A stretch of DNA of 60,000 bases from Strigamia acuminata (taxonomy: Eukaryota; Arthropoda; Chilopoda; Geophilomorpha; Linotaeniidae): the NCBI GenBank assembly GCA_949358305.1, contig OX442314.1:312001-372000 (forward strand), read 5' to 3'. Made by a program: the position numbers and the translations under genes. The notes below the pieces were generated by a model. It did no database searches, had not been told where the DNA came from, and saw nothing but the letters and a program-made list of their open reading frames with translations. Positions 8,991-20,114 of this stretch are shown here, piece after piece (within the stretch, counting starts at the first letter, position 1; every line of letters begins with the position of its first letter).

Positions 8991-9725
8991 GATAGATTTG
9001 CGACATTCAACAGAAACGGTGGCCGCACGGGCACGTCATCATGTTGCAACCCCGATTGTTTAAAGGAATGTGATTTCCTAGCTTGCAGATCCTTCAAAAA
9101 ATACAGACAAACCCAAAAAACTACTAAAAACCAAAAAAAAAAAAAATTCTGAAAATTACTGAAAACCAAATAAACTACTGAAAAAACCCCCAAAACTACG
9201 AAAAACCTCCGCCAAAAAAACTCGCGCACCCAACCACCTCTCCCCACCCCACCAGCGAGTTCAAACACTTTTTAATCGATCATTCAGGGCGGTTGATCTT
9301 CAATGTGCATATGTGTGTATCTCTGATTACAAACGGCCTGCGTTGGCTGCACATCGTGGACCTGCATACAGATGAAGCATCTGTGTTGTACCTGCTCCTT
9401 GTTTTATGGCCCTGCTTGGGGTGGCCAATCTCCTTGCATTTTTCTCCCGCACTGTATGCACCTGTTTCCATAGACAAGATCCGCGATACGAAAGAGCGCA
9501 TGCGCGAGACAAGTTGCGCCACCTGATAGTGAAATAAGAAATCTGTCAAAAGTGACAGAAGTACACTACCTATTTGTTGATGTTTGTTGATGTTGAATGA
9601 GGCATTAGCGTAAACCTGTTTAAAATTTGTTAAACATATGCTGTACTTTATAAAAATAAATAAAATAATCATTTTCTCTTTTCATTTCTATTTAGTTTTA
9701 CTGTGTAAATAAAATAAAAATAATA
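8991..9725. other. No supported gene; simple and dispersed sequence
   Basis: 9090-9260 is A/C-rich low-complexity DNA (repeated aaaactac and accaaaa phrases). 9469-9490 contains a 20-base phrase (gtatcgcggatcttgtctat on the minus strand) that recurs on the plus strand at 11440, so a dispersed repeat is likely. Short open frames at 9280-9672 show no family features. Confidence 0.5.
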
Positions 9726-10202
9726 AAAAGCAAATTCATCAAAAATATCCCGAATTTTGTCTAAATTCAACAAAATATCCCGAATTTTGTCTAAATTCAA
9801 CAAAATATCCCGAATTTTGTCAGAATTCAACAAAATATCCCGAATTTTGTCAGAATTCATCAAAAATTCCTCAAATTGTGTCAGAATTCATCAAAAATTC
9901 CTCAAATTTTGTCAGAATTCATCAAAAATTCCTCAAATTTTGTCAAAATCCATCAAAAATTCCTCAAATTGTGTCAGAATTCATCAAAAATTCCTCAAAT
10001 TTTGTCAAAATCCATCAAAAATTCGTCAAATTTTGTCAGAATTCATCAAAAATTCCTCAAATTGTGTCAGAATTCATCAAAAATTCCTCAAATTTTGTCA
10101 GAATTCATCAAAAATTTCTCAAATTTTGTCAGAATTCATCAAAAATTCCTCAAATTTTGTCAAAATCCATCAAAAAATTCTCAAATTTTGGCAATATCTA
10201 TC
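9726..10202 (+). repeat. Minisatellite array, 30- and 31-bp units
   Basis: The first part (about 9735-9860) repeats a 30-bp unit (aaattcaacaaaatatcccg plus aattttgtct). The rest repeats a related 31-bp unit (cagaattcatcaaaaattcc plus tcaaattttgt) about ten times. The 31-bp unit cycles through all three reading frames and contains no stops, which creates long meaningless open frames. The array ends just before a good splice acceptor at 10226-10227, so it probably lies in an intron. Confidence 0.85.
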
Positions 10203-10227
10203 AAAATCTCACATTTATTTCCTTCAG

Positions 10228-10841
10228 ATATATATCAAGTGTGGGAACTGGGAACAAGCCCAAAAGAGTTGCTTAGACGACCAACAAGGCAAAGAAATCA
10301 ACTTCGACATGCCCGACTTTCTCAAACCCCAACCGAAGAAACCACCACTAGAAAACCGCTTCAGCAAACCATCAATCCCAAAAAAATAGTACGACGAGCC
10401 AAACAACAATCAAGTAGTCAGGGCTGGAGTGGGAACAAATTTATTTCCGGGAAATCTGGGTGTCCGGGCCACAATTAATGAAGTCGGGACAGCAGGTCGC
10501 GTCAGGCCACAGCGGCCACGGGACACCGGGAAACTCCCGGTAGCCCGCCGGGCCAGTCCAGCACTGCAAGTAGTCATAGATGGCTAACCCGGAACGAACA
10601 TTTCCCGATCCCAACACAGAATCTGCCGCTCCCATCGAACTTCTGTGAAAAGACGGATAACAAGGACGATTCATTGACGCCGTCTAATATTTCGCCGCTT
10701 TCAAACGTCAACGACACGTCTCTGTACGTCGAGAAAGCAAATTTCACGCCAACCCTTCGACTCCAATTGCCGACACCGCCCAACATTCCGCCGCCGTTGC
10801 CGCCTAAAGCCGAAATACTACCCGCCGAGGCCGAGGAGTGA
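10228..10841 (+). pseudogene. Terminal coding exon of an unrecognised host gene, interrupted by a MITE
   Basis: The exon starts after a pyrimidine-rich acceptor (tttatttccttcag) with two bases completing a codon. The frame reads IYQVWELGTSPKELLRRP and is basic and Ser/Thr-Pro-rich up to AKQQSSS, where the MITE (10419-10566) enters. After the MITE and its 8-bp duplication (156 bases, divisible by three) the same frame resumes HRWLTRNEHF and continues Pro-rich to KAEILPAEAEE and a TGA at 10839-10841. A TAA inside the MITE (10476-10478) now truncates the protein. Upstream exons were not found. Composition suggests a nuclear protein, but I recognise no family. It might also be the remnant of a longer decayed gene. 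Confidence 0.55.
10419..10566. mobile_element. 148-bp hAT-type MITE inserted in a coding exon
   Basis: Ends are CAGGGCTGGAGTGG on the left and, inverted, CAGTGCTGGACTGG on the right. They are flanked by the perfect 8-bp duplication caagtagt (10411-10418 and 10567-10574), the target-site size of hAT elements. The interior is GC-rich and non-coding. A related right end (gggccagtccagcattg) occurs at 25759-25775. Confidence 0.85.
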
Positions 10842-11799
10842 CGGAGAATTAAAGAGTGCCAAAAAGTTATGTTAAATCATCAAACTGATGTGTCTTATTG
10901 CCTCAGTCTTGCCCTAACAACAGTATTAAACGATAGACCGGCAAATAATGATAGATAAACTTAAAACAGCTAAACATAAGAGAATTTTTTTTGTCCATGA
11001 CAGTACATTGTTATAATTAAAAAATGGATGTTTAGGTTAAAAAAAAGTATTTTTACGTTAAAAAAGTCAATTTTTATGTTAAAAAATGAATCTTCTTGCT
11101 AAAAATGAATTTTTACGCTAAAAACATGAATGTTTATGCAAAGAAAATGAATTTTTAAACAAAACCTCTAACACTCCACACAAAACTTCAACTTTGTTTG
11201 CTGTTCCTCATTTAAATTTAGGACCAAAATGACATCTGATTTTTACATTCTATTCTTTTCTCATAGCTGTAACACTTGGAAAAGCATGCCAAGTTACCCC
11301 AATCGGCCGTTTTCTACCATTACTAAAACACAGCTGAACAGCGCACGAAACACGCGAAACTGCCATAGTAAATAAGCTCACGACGCGACCTTCTGTCACT
11401 ATGCGACAGTATTAAGTTCGCTCAGCAGATGGCGCTGCAGTATCGCGGATCTTGTCTATTGCGCTGCGTCACCCCCTCGCAGCGCATTCTTGGCGCATTT
11501 TCTCTCTGTGTTTGTGCTCGGTTGGTGGCTCGCACTTGTTTTATTGGACGTGCATTAGAAATGCAGATGTGGAGTGTGACCTTTGGTCCATATGGTCGAC
11601 AAGGTTTTTTTTTGTGTTTTTTTGTTTTTGTTTAGAAAATGCGAGATTTATATGGGAATGGAAGGAGATTTTGGGTTTTGGTTGAATAAAGCGAGTTTTG
11701 GTTCCCGACGGGGAATTGGGATTTACTGGCGGCGCGAGGTCGGTCCATCGCCGCTTGGATCGACATCAATCCTCGGTGAACACAAAAAGTTCAAAAATC
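10842..11799. other. No supported gene; AT-rich degenerate tandem repeat and unassigned sequence
   Basis: 11025-11165 contains about six degenerate units of roughly 24-26 bases around tttttacgttaaaaaatgaa. The stretch 11290-11640 is less AT-rich and includes cagcagatggcgctgcag and the 20-base phrase shared with 9.47 kb, but no coherent exon was found. Confidence 0.5.
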
Positions 11800-11945
11800 G
11801 TAATAATTTAATTTTGAAAAATCTAATAAAATAATAATAAAATAATAAAATAATAAGTAATAAAATATAATAAAATAATAATAACAAAATCTAATAAAAT
11901 AATAATAAAATAATAATAAAATAATAAAATAATAAAATAATAAAA
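11800..11945. repeat. AATAATAAAA microsatellite
   Basis: A run of aataataaaat/aataaaat units, low complexity. Confidence 0.85.
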
Positions 11946-11968
11946 GCAAAATTCATTCATCATCATTC

Positions 11969-11974
11969 TTTATT
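11969..11974 (-). terminator. Polyadenylation signal of the minus-strand host gene
   Basis: AATAAA on the minus strand lies directly downstream of the coding end of the six-exon gene and three bases past the alternative TAA at 11977-11979. Confidence 0.5.
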
Positions 11975-11976
11975 CT

Positions 11977-12099
11977 TTAATCAAACGTAATGGTCACACG
12001 GGCGAATGCGCTCATGCGCCTGAGGAGCAGCAGAATTGCCGCCAGTGCACCCATCAACAGCCCTACAGTGAGGCTCTGAGGCACCACAGCCATGACACG
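11977..12099 (-). other. In-frame extension after a UGA: candidate membrane-anchor tail
   Basis: Directly after the TGA that ends the six-exon gene (12100-12102) the same frame stays open for 40 codons to a TAA. It encodes an ATG four triplets into the stretch, then SLTVGLLMGALAAILLLLRR and a short polar end. This is a clean 18-20-residue hydrophobic helix followed by arginines, as in tail-anchored proteins. It could be reached by stop-codon readthrough (context TGA C) or translated from its own ATG at 12093. It may also be a nonsense mutation in a longer gene. The sequence alone does not decide. Confidence 0.4.
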
Positions 12100-15000
12100 T
12101 CATTCCCCGCTTTCTTGATCACTTTCTTTAGCCGCTGGAATCTGGCCTGCAATGAGCGGCCGGTTACGGTTAGGGAGCCGAGAAACTAAATATATAGGTG
12201 AAAATAAATTTTATAATTTTTTACAAAATTATTATTTTTCTACACGATCAATTGCTAATTGGTTCCAAGCGGCTTCAGTTGGGTGACCGCCGTAGCTCTA
12301 GGCGCAACTTCTGATGTCCTCATCCTCCGAGTCCGTGAATCGGTGTCTTATCCTCTGCTGAGGTGTCAGTGTGGCCGGCTTCACTTTCTTTCCACTCTCT
12401 TTGTTTTCTCTGATATATGTAAAAATAAAATAAATATATAAATAAATAAAAAAATATAAAATATAAAACTAAAATATATGTGTCTAGTTAATTGTATTAA
12501 ATTAAATAACTTCTATTAGCAGAAATAAATCAAAAAAATATATTTTCATTCTGTAAACAAGTAAATATATGTAGTGCATGGAAGCATTACATCGTAGACT
12601 TCTAAACCCCTTCTACACTTTTCTGTATAGAAGTACATCTGTCCGTCTGTCCCTTAAAATTTTTACTTATTCGGGTTTAGAAGTCTAAAAAAAAATGTCA
12701 TTTTCGATACCAGTTTGTAAAAGTTTAAAACCATTTATTTTTATTAAACCGGAGGTCGGAGAAATACGAAAATTCCTTAGGCACCTATTGAAGGTATGCT
12801 GAGTTCATTGCAGTTGCCCGTTTTGGAGGAGTTGATGCAGACAGACGGACGGACAGACTGACAGAACCGTTTTATGAGTCTTTCTAAACATAAGGTTTAG
12901 AAGTCTAAAAAGTAGCATATGATTTTAGTTTCGCTTTGATGACATGATGAGGTTTCACTGCATTTCTTTTTGTTCTTGTTTTCTTGTTTTCTTGGTCGGT
13001 TGCCGGTTGACCGTTTGATTCCACTTCTTCTTCTTGTCGGCCAGCCTATTTAAAAAAATTTGTCGTAATCAATCCGTTTGGTGTTAGATTAATTTTACAA
13101 AAACTATGCGCAGTTATTCGCGGATGTCTTTGAACGGAATAGAACGAAATACAGGAACTGTATGGACCATACTTTCACTAAAGTCCATACAGTTCCTGTA
13201 TTTCGTTCCTGGTGAAATGATGACAAGGAATTTGATGAACACAGGAAATTAATTCTCGAATTGATGAAGGGGTAATAAAAATGAGAAAAAAGTGAACTAA
13301 AAGCAAAAAAAATGTTTTATTTTTATGTAGGCAATCCATATATTCCAACAAACGTGGATAAATTTCCTGCAAACAAGCAAATCCATAACATTTTGCACGA
13401 CTTGCTCTGGGTTTAACAAAAAACCTTAACATTGTGAACTGTATTAATAACGGCGCAAAAGGACTTGCTGGCTGTTGGCGAAGTAAAAAAAAAATTATAA
13501 TTTAATTTAATTTAATTTAGATCAAAGCACCGGACATTTATGTGATCACTTCACTGTCGTTCGTTTTTACCTCTGTTAAACTTGAAGTAAATAAAAAGAT
13601 ATTCAAAGTTTACCAATCAATTTCTAAAGTCCTTGACTACAAGTGGATGTAACAGTTGAAAATTGCGTTGAAGTCCAAAATGGCGTTGGAGTATAAAGGA
13701 GCACGACCACACAGTTTTAGTTGAAAAAGTACACTGAGTTTATTCTATTCAAAAAAGGAAAAGGAAATGCAAATGACACGGTTCACAGAACCAATCACAA
13801 GCATCCGTAAGATAGGGGAATGACGTGTTCGAGCAGAGGAATGCAAAGGGATTAAAAGGGATTAACAAGTTAAGATTCCAATAAAAGAACAGGTCAACAC
13901 ATCTCAATGGAAATACAAAATACATTATAATATAAAAATGTAACATCGAAATCAAATACACAAATCAAATAAAATCATAAATTCAATATTAAAAAATCAC
14001 AAGTAAAAAATAGAAATATAAATCAACAATACTAATTTAAACAATATAGATGAAACTCAAATAATAACTCACGCGTAAAATCATCCGATTTTCACACTGC
14101 CGGGCGGGGATCACTTGACTCTACTTCCAAACGCACAAGACGTTGTATCGGTCGACGTAAATGTTCTCCATTAGCGAGCACCATCTCACATGATCTGATT
14201 TTATTATCTCGACCCTGCTTAACTTCGACCACTCTACCCATCTTCCATTTTAGACGTGGTTTGAATGGTTCCTCAATTATAACGACGTCGTTCAACTGGA
14301 GTTCTCGCACGCCTGGTTTGCCCGCTTGAATTTTCAGATCCGTCAAATATTCCCGAGACCAACGATTCCAGAATGAGAGCAACACACGCTGTTGGTAGCG
14401 CCATTGTCGAATGAATTGTTTCTGAGTCGGTTCGGGGCTGTCTGATGCTCCCGAGTCAGGTAGGTGAGTCAACATCACACCGGTCAGAAAATGTGCGGGC
14501 GTAAGTGGCTCAATTTCGTTTGGATCGTCGTATACATATGTGATCGGTCTGCGATTTATTACTGCTTCGGTTTGCACAAGAAAAGTTCCGAGTTGGTAAA
14601 AGTTCAAGTGTGCCGAACCGATAGCTTTCCTTAAGCACCTCTTGACCGTCTGCACCATCCTCTCCCAGAACCCGCCCCACCACGGTCCGTTTTCGACAAT
14701 GAACTTCCAATCGATGCCCTTTTGGGCCAAGTAATTTCGAAACGTCTCGTCCTTCGTGTGGTTTAAGAGTGAGGCGAGCTCTTTGTGGGCGCGGTGGAAT
14801 GTAGTTCCGTTGTCGCTGTACATCGTTTTCGGAAGCCCTCGGCGACCAATAAAGCGCTCGAATGCCCCCAAAAAGTCTGTTGTTGCTAGCGAGGGCACCA
14901 ATTCCAAATGGACGGCTCGAATTGTTGCACAGGTAAATACAGCTACGTACGCTTTAGTTTTCCGTCCCTTCACTATTATTGGTCCCGCGAAGTCGACTCC

Positions 15001-18000
15001 GGTGACTGCAAACGGTTGAGTTTTTGACGTCCTGTCGGCTGGGAGGGCGCCTGGCACTTCTCGCATCAGACGGCCGTTGATTTTCTTGCAGACGACACAT
15101 CGTTCCAACATCGTCTTCAAGGTCCTCCTTGCGGATGGTGTCCAGTAGTTTTCTCGAAATTTGGATAGCGTGGACGTCAGTCCGCAATGGAGGACCTGTA
15201 AATGTGAAAATCGCAAAATTAGTTCAGTCAGTTTGTGTTTAGGTGGCAAAATCAAAGGTTGAGTGGCAGTGGGCAAATCTCGCGATTCATGCAGTCTGTT
15301 TCGCAGCTCGATCAGTCCCATTTCGTTTAGTCGTGGATTCAGGTCTCGCAGTTTTGACTCTCCATGCACCGATTTGCCATTCCTCATTCCCTCGATCTCT
15401 CGGCCATAAACTTCCGTTTGCGCAATTTTAATCAAATTGAATTTCGCGCGTTTCAGCTCGGCTGCTTTCAATGGGCCTCGATCGCGTTGACTGGCATCTG
15501 CTTGTTGCTTTCCAGCATTGTCTGCGAACCTAAAAACCCATGCCAGCGTTCGGATTGCCTTTGACAGCGATCCAAACCTGTCAAACGGAAAAATGTTAGT
15601 TGTTGTTGTTTGTACCGCCTCGACGTGAATTTCTGCAGTTTCTTCATCTTCTTGCTCCTCGACTGTATTCGATGGCGCTTTTGGCCAGTTCTGGCGACTT
15701 CCGCGCAGCCAGTCCGGTCCCTGCCACCAAAGTCGGTCGGATATCATTGCTTCCGCGTCCATTCCCCTCGTCAGGCGGTCGGCTGGATTTTCAATTCCAG
15801 GCACGTGTTTCCATTCTTCAATTCTTGATTTTTCTCTTATCTCCAAGACTCGATTATGCACGAATGTTGGTGGTCGTTTGGACGTGTTTCCTATCCAGTG
15901 GAGGCATATCTGCGAATCTGTCCAAAAAAACATTTCACTTGGTGTCACCAACTCCTTAATTTGGTCGGAGAGGCGCACAGCAATCAATGCTCCCATGAGT
16001 TCAAGTTTTGGTAAAGTTAGTGGTTTGACAGGAGCTACACGACACTTTGAAATTATAAAATTTGTTTTGATCAAATCACCAGTACTGTTCTGTATATAGG
16101 CCACTGCCCCGTATGCCTTCGGACTCGCGTCGCAAAATATGTGCACTTCACACTGGTCGAACTCGTCCAATCCTAACCATCGTGGAATTTGAATGTATTT
16201 CAACGTGGGAATTTGGTCGGTCCATTTTTTCCAGTCGGTGAGCAATTCGTTGCCCAATTCGTCGTCCCATGGCAGGTTCTTGAGCCACAGGGATTGGAAG
16301 AACATTCGTGCAGTCACCGTGAATGGCGTGGCAAATCCTAAAGGGTCGAATATTTGAGACGTTATTTTTATTACTTCTCTTTTTGTTGTTTTCTTGCAAG
16401 ATGGGCAAGTTTCTTCGACCGCTAGACCCAATTCGTCCGAGTTTGGGTTCCACTTGACTCCCAACACTTTGGTCTCTTCATCTGACATCAGCTGAGAGTC
16501 AGTGGGATTTTCCTCGCGAAATTTTGTTCTTAGTTCTGGCGAATTGGTCTGCCACTTGGCGAGTTCCATGCCGGCTGCTACAAAAATCAGATTAGCTTGT
16601 TGGAATGTTACCAGCGCTTCAGCGTCGTTCTTGAGCGAAGAGATGAAGTCGTCCACGTACAGGCATCGCAATAGTAACTTCACAGTGTTGGGGTACTGTT
16701 TCTCGAATTTGCGCAGGTGGTGTCGGATGGTCGCGCTCAACAGAAATGGGCTCGGAGTAGCGCCAAATAATACTCGAGTTTGTCGTAGTATTTTCAGCAG
16801 TGCCTTTCCTACGCCGTCCCAGTGTTCATCAATCCAGAAGAATCTCGTTGCGTCGCGGTCCTTCAAGGCGATTTCGATCATGTGAAACGCCTTTTTGATG
16901 TCTCCCACGATGGCCACTCTTCCGAGACGAAATCCCAACAGCACAAATATTAATGACGGCAAAAAATTGATACCTTTCGACAAGCAGTCGTTCAAGGAGA
17001 GATGTCCCTTTCGATGTGAAGATGCATCAAATACCACTCTCAATTTCGTGGTTACGCGTTCTTCCTTGATGACTGGGCTGTGTGGCATGTAGTAAATGGG
17101 TCCTGTTGCCGTTTGATTCGGAATTTCTTCGACAATGCCTGTTTTCAGTTGTTCGTCGATGACTTTCTTGTATTCCAAATACAGGTTGGGTTGTTTTCTG
17201 AAACGACGGATTAGTGACATGATACGTTGCTCGGCGCCTCGATAGTTGTCGTCCAGCTCGTTGCTATTCACAATCCACGGCAGCTCCACTGAATAATTCG
17301 ATCCCGTCCACTTGATTGCCTTTTCGAACTTTTCCAACGTCTCAGCGTCGTCGTTCGTTTCGACCGACTCGTGGCGGACTCCGATCGGTTCCAGCTCCCA
17401 CATCCGGCGCAAAAGATCATCTGTTGATGGGGTGAGTGTTATTTTGTTAATTCTCACCGGTGCAGCAATGACTCTCGTTCCGTTTGTAGTCTGTCCGTGT
17501 AATGTCCAACCAAATTTCGTTTTTACTGCAATCAAGTTTTCTTCCAAAAATTCTGTTTGTCCAGTCATCACTCGCCAGTAATGGTCCACTCCAATTAGCA
17601 GGTCCACTTCCTTCGAATGCAACGCAACTTGCTTGCAGGCCACTTCGATTTTTCTTCGTTGTAGTTCCGCTTTGAGTTGTTTGTTTGGTTGTTCTCCAGG
17701 AGTGGACGTGACGTGGTCAGCTTCGATGGCTTCAATCGTGACTGCTGGCGACTTCGAGTTGGCGGGGCTGAGGACTAACTCGACTCTGTTGCGAACTTCT
17801 GATCTGGGCTCTTGCCCAAACACGGCCAAATTTATCGTTTCAGTGCCTAAAATTCTCAAATTCAGTTTTTTAGTCAACTCAGAGCGTATGAAGGTACGTT
17901 GGGCTCCCCCATCGATATAGCACACTCCCAAAGCTGAGTGCGTTGGTCCGGTCATCTTCACCATCTGCACCATCAAAAATTCGGACTTGGGTGGACAGGT

Positions 18001-19996
18001 GGTAACGACTGCGTTGGTGTGGGTGATTCCCTCGCCGGCTTCTGTAGCTTTTGGTGTGTCGCACACGTGGGTGTGATGCGCTCCCTCGCAGCTGTAACAT
18101 TTCATGCGAGTCCTACATTCTTCCGTCTTGTGGGGCACTTTCCCCAAGCATCTCATGCAAATCCCTTTTTTCTGCAGTCTTTTACGTCTCTCCTCCATTG
18201 TGAGCGGGCATTTTTTCCGATTGTGTTCTGTGGAATCGCAAAATTGACATTTCATTATTAATACTGACAGTTGCGACGCCGATCCCGATCGAGGTTCCTT
18301 TTCTTTTCGACTAAATCGTCCTTTGTTGAGGAGATTGTTGTCCGACGTTTTGTTGTGAGACGTTTCTGGCTTCGATTGGGTTTTTAGCATGTCGTACTTG
18401 GCGTGTTTAGCTATGTGATCACTCAACCAGTCCATCAACCTTGCTATCGACCTCTCTCCATCGCAGTCTTTGTCATATTCCATGATGATACTACGTGGAA
18501 CTGCAGACGACAGCACGGGAAAAATGGTCCGCTGTATTTCCGCCAGTGGTACTTCGATGTTGGCTAGATTCTCTATGTTGACTTCCACGTGTCTGTGCAG
18601 CTTCTGTAAACCTATTCGATCTCGCTCGCTGCTAACAGATGGCAAATTTATGAGGTTAGACAAGTATTTATTCTCGAGTACGATTTTATCGCCGTATTTC
18701 TTCTGTAGGCGTGCAATCGCTACGACGTAATTTCCTGCGGTGATCTCGAGTGCTTTGATGTCGTCGAGCGCTTCTCCAATTAGGTAATTTCTTAAATATA
18801 ACAGTTTATTTGTTCCATCCAATTGTTCATCGTCTCCGACTTGGATAGAAAATGTCTTCCAAAACCCTCCCCATTCTTCTGGCTTACGCCCGTCAAACTT
18901 AGGTATTTCCAGTGGCTTACGTTTGATGAATGGCTGGCCGTTCGTCGGGGTCGTGCGTGGTGTTGCCGCCGTCACTGCTGCGGTAATAGCCGCCGCTAGT
19001 GCGTCGATGTCCGCCGGTTGCGCGTCCGCGTTCGGTCGTGGATTCTGGGGTAAATTAGGCGGGTAATTCATTTGAGTGTACCTGTTTAGATCGGCTCTTG
19101 ATGCGGCCAAGCGGTCCTCCAATGCGTCGAGTGCTATTACGGTCTCGTCAATTTCCTGGTCGTTTTTTGCTTGATCCAGTGTGGCGTCGAACGTTTGTTG
19201 CACTCGCTTCTGTTTTTGTTCGAGCTGTTGCAGCCATAATTCGATTGTGGCTTGCGGAATTGCAGCTCGCCCATTCAGCGCAGTGGTTATCGTGGTCAGG
19301 AGTGTTTCCGTGACCATCATGGCCGCTCGGAATGCTTTGTTCTTTAACTCGAAATTTCTCACCATTTTAGTAGATTTTTAGATGAATTCGGAATTTAAAA
19401 TGTTCCCGGGTTTCGGCACCAATGTTAAACTTGAAGTAAATAAAAAGATATTCAAAGTTTACCAATCAATTTCTAAAGTCCTTGACTACAAGTGGATGTA
19501 ACAGTTGAAAATTGCGTTGAAGTCCAAAATGGCGTTGGAGTATAAAGGAGCACGACCACACAGTTTTAGTTGAAAAAGTACACTGAGTTTATTCTATTCA
19601 AAAAAGGAAAAGGAAATGCAAATGACACGGTTCACAGAACCAATCACAAGCATCCGTAAGATAGGGGAATGACGTGTTCGAGCAGAGGAATGCAAAGGGA
19701 TTAAAAGGGATTAACAAGTTAAGATTCCAATAAAAGAACAGGTCAACACATCTCAATGGAAATACAAAATACATTATAATATAAAAATGTAACATCGAAA
19801 TCAAATACACAAATCAAATAAAATCATAAATTCAATATTAAAAAATCACAAGTAAAAAATAGAAATATAAATCAACAATACTAATTTAAACAATATAGAT
19901 GAAACTCAAATAATAACTCACGCGTAAAATCATCCGATTTTCACAACCTCCACTTGCGAATTCGTGACTGCGTTCAGTTTGAATCGTCGCGAGCAT
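12100..19996 (-). CDS. Six-exon host gene of unknown family, intron 1 carrying a BEL element
   Basis: Exons on the minus strand: 19996-19948, 13471-13425, 13366-13191, 13045-12959, 12409-12309 and 12146-12100. All five junctions use GT-AG, and split codons match at every junction (phases 1, 0, 2, 2, 1), which is strong support for a real gene of 168 residues. It starts [13 protein letters not shown]. Exon 3 includes [10 protein letters not shown], a hydrophobic stretch and FTRNEIQE. Exon 4 is Lys-rich ([16 protein letters not shown]). Exon 5 ends acidic (DSEDEDIR). It ends KESDQESGE and TGA. I do not recognise the family; the basic and acidic tracts suggest a nuclear or membrane-associated protein. 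The BEL insertion duplicated the exon 1 donor (GAG|GT), stretching intron 1 from about 100 bp to 6.5 kb. A polyA signal lies at 11974. Confidence 0.65.
12595..12907. repeat. Inverted-repeat element in intron 4 of the host gene
   Basis: TAGACTTCTAAACC at 12595-12608 is mirrored by ggtttagaagtcta at 12894-12907. Internal copies of tttagaagtcta (12676-12687) and opposed gtccgtctgtc / gacggacggacag runs lie between. This resembles a small MITE. I could not define a target duplication. Confidence 0.5.
13142..13208 (-). repeat. Perfect 26-bp hairpin spanning the exon 3 splice donor
   Basis: The arms 13142-13167 and 13183-13208 are exact inverted copies with a 15-base loop. The right arm covers the last 18 bases of exon 3 and the first 8 bases of intron 3. 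In the minus-strand pre-mRNA the donor (AACT|GTATGG) would therefore be paired inside the stem. Confidence 0.85.
13574..14096 (-). repeat. 3' LTR of the BEL element
   Basis: 523 bp, same as 19423-19945. The pol stop codon overlaps its inner edge by a few bases. A 70-codon open frame on the minus strand (13749-13961) recurs in the other LTR but shows no domain. Confidence 0.93.
14092..19365 (-). CDS. BEL/Pao gag-pol polyprotein
   Basis: 1757 codons without a break. Order: DUF1759-type gag (about residues 150-330, with [17 protein letters not shown]); three zinc-knuckle-like CCHC/CxxC clusters (about 370-435); an aspartic protease of the DUF1758 type with [12 protein letters not shown]; a reverse transcriptase with [18 protein letters not shown] and the active-site YVDD near residues 902-905; the Pao-type A17/RNase H region with [12 protein letters not shown]; an HHCC integrase zinc region ending CVVCKKIN; and an integrase core with GVDFAG (Asp near 1458), YSDNGTTF and [14 protein letters not shown]5641-like C-terminus ends RLVRLEVE. 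This is the normal BEL domain order (protease, RT, RNase H, integrase) at normal length. Confidence 0.95.
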   Translation of the reverse strand: MVRNFELKNKAFRAAMMVTETLLTTITTALNGRAAIPQATIELWLQQLEQKQKRVQQTFDATLDQAKNDQEIDETVIALDALEDRLAASRADLNRYTQMNYPPNLPQNPRPNADAQPADIDALAAAITAAVTAATPRTTPTNGQPFIKRKPLEIPKFDGRKPEEWGGFWKTFSIQVGDDEQLDGTNKLLYLRNYLIGEALDDIKALEITAGNYVVAIARLQKKYGDKIVLENKYLSNLINLPSVSSERDRIGLQKLHRHVEVNIENLANIEVPLAEIQRTIFPVLSSAVPRSIIMEYDKDCDGERSIARLMDWLSDHIAKHAKYDMLKTQSKPETSHNKTSDNNLLNKGRFSRKEKEPRSGSASQLSVLIMKCQFCDSTEHNRKKCPLTMEERRKRLQKKGICMRCLGKVPHKTEECRTRMKCYSCEGAHHTHVCDTPKATEAGEGITHTNAVVTTCPPKSEFLMVQMVKMTGPTHSALGVCYIDGGAQRTFIRSELTKKLNLRILGTETINLAVFGQEPRSEVRNRVELVLSPANSKSPAVTIEAIEADHVTSTPGEQPNKQLKAELQRRKIEVACKQVALHSKEVDLLIGVDHYWRVMTGQTEFLEENLIAVKTKFGWTLHGQTTNGTRVIAAPVRINKITLTPSTDDLLRRMWELEPIGVRHESVETNDDAETLEKFEKAIKWTGSNYSVELPWIVNSNELDDNYRGAEQRIMSLIRRFRKQPNLYLEYKKVIDEQLKTGIVEEIPNQTATGPIYYMPHSPVIKEERVTTKLRVVFDASSHRKGHLSLNDCLSKGINFLPSLIFVLLGFRLGRVAIVGDIKKAFHMIEIALKDRDATRFFWIDEHWDGVGKALLKILRQTRVLFGATPSPFLLSATIRHHLRKFEKQYPNTVKLLLRCLYVDDFISSLKNDAEALVTFQQANLIFVAAGMELAKWQTNSPELRTKFREENPTDSQLMSDEETKVLGVKWNPNSDELGLAVEETCPSCKKTTKREVIKITSQIFDPLGFATPFTVTARMFFQSLWLKNLPWDDELGNELLTDWKKWTDQIPTLKYIQIPRWLGLDEFDQCEVHIFCDASPKAYGAVAYIQNSTGDLIKTNFIISKCRVAPVKPLTLPKLELMGALIAVRLSDQIKELVTPSEMFFWTDSQICLHWIGNTSKRPPTFVHNRVLEIREKSRIEEWKHVPGIENPADRLTRGMDAEAMISDRLWWQGPDWLRGSRQNWPKAPSNTVEEQEDEETAEIHVEAVQTTTTNIFPFDRFGSLSKAIRTLAWVFRFADNAGKQQADASQRDRGPLKAAELKRAKFNLIKIAQTEVYGREIEGMRNGKSVHGESKLRDLNPRLNEMGLIELRNRLHESRDLPTATQPLILPPKHKLTELILRFSHLQVLHCGLTSTLSKFRENYWTPSARRTLKTMLERCVVCKKINGRLMREVPGALPADRTSKTQPFAVTGVDFAGPIIVKGRKTKAYVAVFTCATIRAVHLELVPSLATTDFLGAFERFIGRRGLPKTMYSDNGTTFHRAHKELASLLNHTKDETFRNYLAQKGIDWKFIVENGPWWGGFWERMVQTVKRCLRKAIGSAHLNFYQLGTFLVQTEAVINRRPITYVYDDPNEIEPLTPAHFLTGVMLTHLPDSGASDSPEPTQKQFIRQWRYQQRVLLSFWNRWSREYLTDLKIQAGKPGVRELQLNDVVIIEEPFKPRLKWKMGRVVEVKQGRDNKIRSCEMVLANGEHLRRPIQRLVRLEVESSDPRPAV
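19404..19422 (-). promoter_or_regulatory. Primer-binding site of the BEL element
   Basis: Next to the 5' LTR the minus strand reads TTGGTGCCGAAACCCGGGAA. TGG at the start is the complement of a tRNA CCA end and about 18 bases look tRNA-derived. I could not assign the tRNA with certainty. Confidence 0.6.
19423..19945 (-). repeat. 5' LTR of the BEL element
   Basis: 523 bp, matching 13574-14096, flanked on the outside by the target duplication acctc. Confidence 0.93.
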
Positions 19997-20114
19997 AAAA
20001 AAGAGACGACAGAAAAGAGAGTCGCCCCAAATATTCGATAATGCTTAAAAAAAATGTGTTTGCTGCTTTCTTTATTCTCTTTAATACAATCTGTTGCATC
20101 TTTGTCATCATGTG

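Larger units (their letters stand above)
13574..19945 (-). mobile_element. Complete BEL/Pao retrotransposon
   Basis: 523-bp LTRs (13574-14096 and 19423-19945) start TGTTAAAC and end TTTTCACA on the plus strand, with no difference found on reading. The target duplication acctc flanks the element (13569-13573, 19946-19950). One full-length gag-pol frame lies between, and a primer-binding site sits next to the 5' LTR (the right-hand one, since the element is on the minus strand). Everything needed for autonomous transposition appears present. It inserted exactly at the exon 1 / intron 1 junction of a host gene, in the same orientation. Confidence 0.95.

Noticed and set aside
9757-10389. Long open frames over the 30/31-bp array
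   Set aside because: Same effect: a stop-free minisatellite unit cycling through frames. Only the part after the acceptor at 10227 looks like a true exon.
11977-12102. Selenoprotein with UGA as selenocysteine
   Set aside because: The 3' UTR is only a few bases before the polyA signal, leaving no room for a SECIS element, and the context around UGA is not like known selenoproteins. Readthrough or a mutated stop is more likely.
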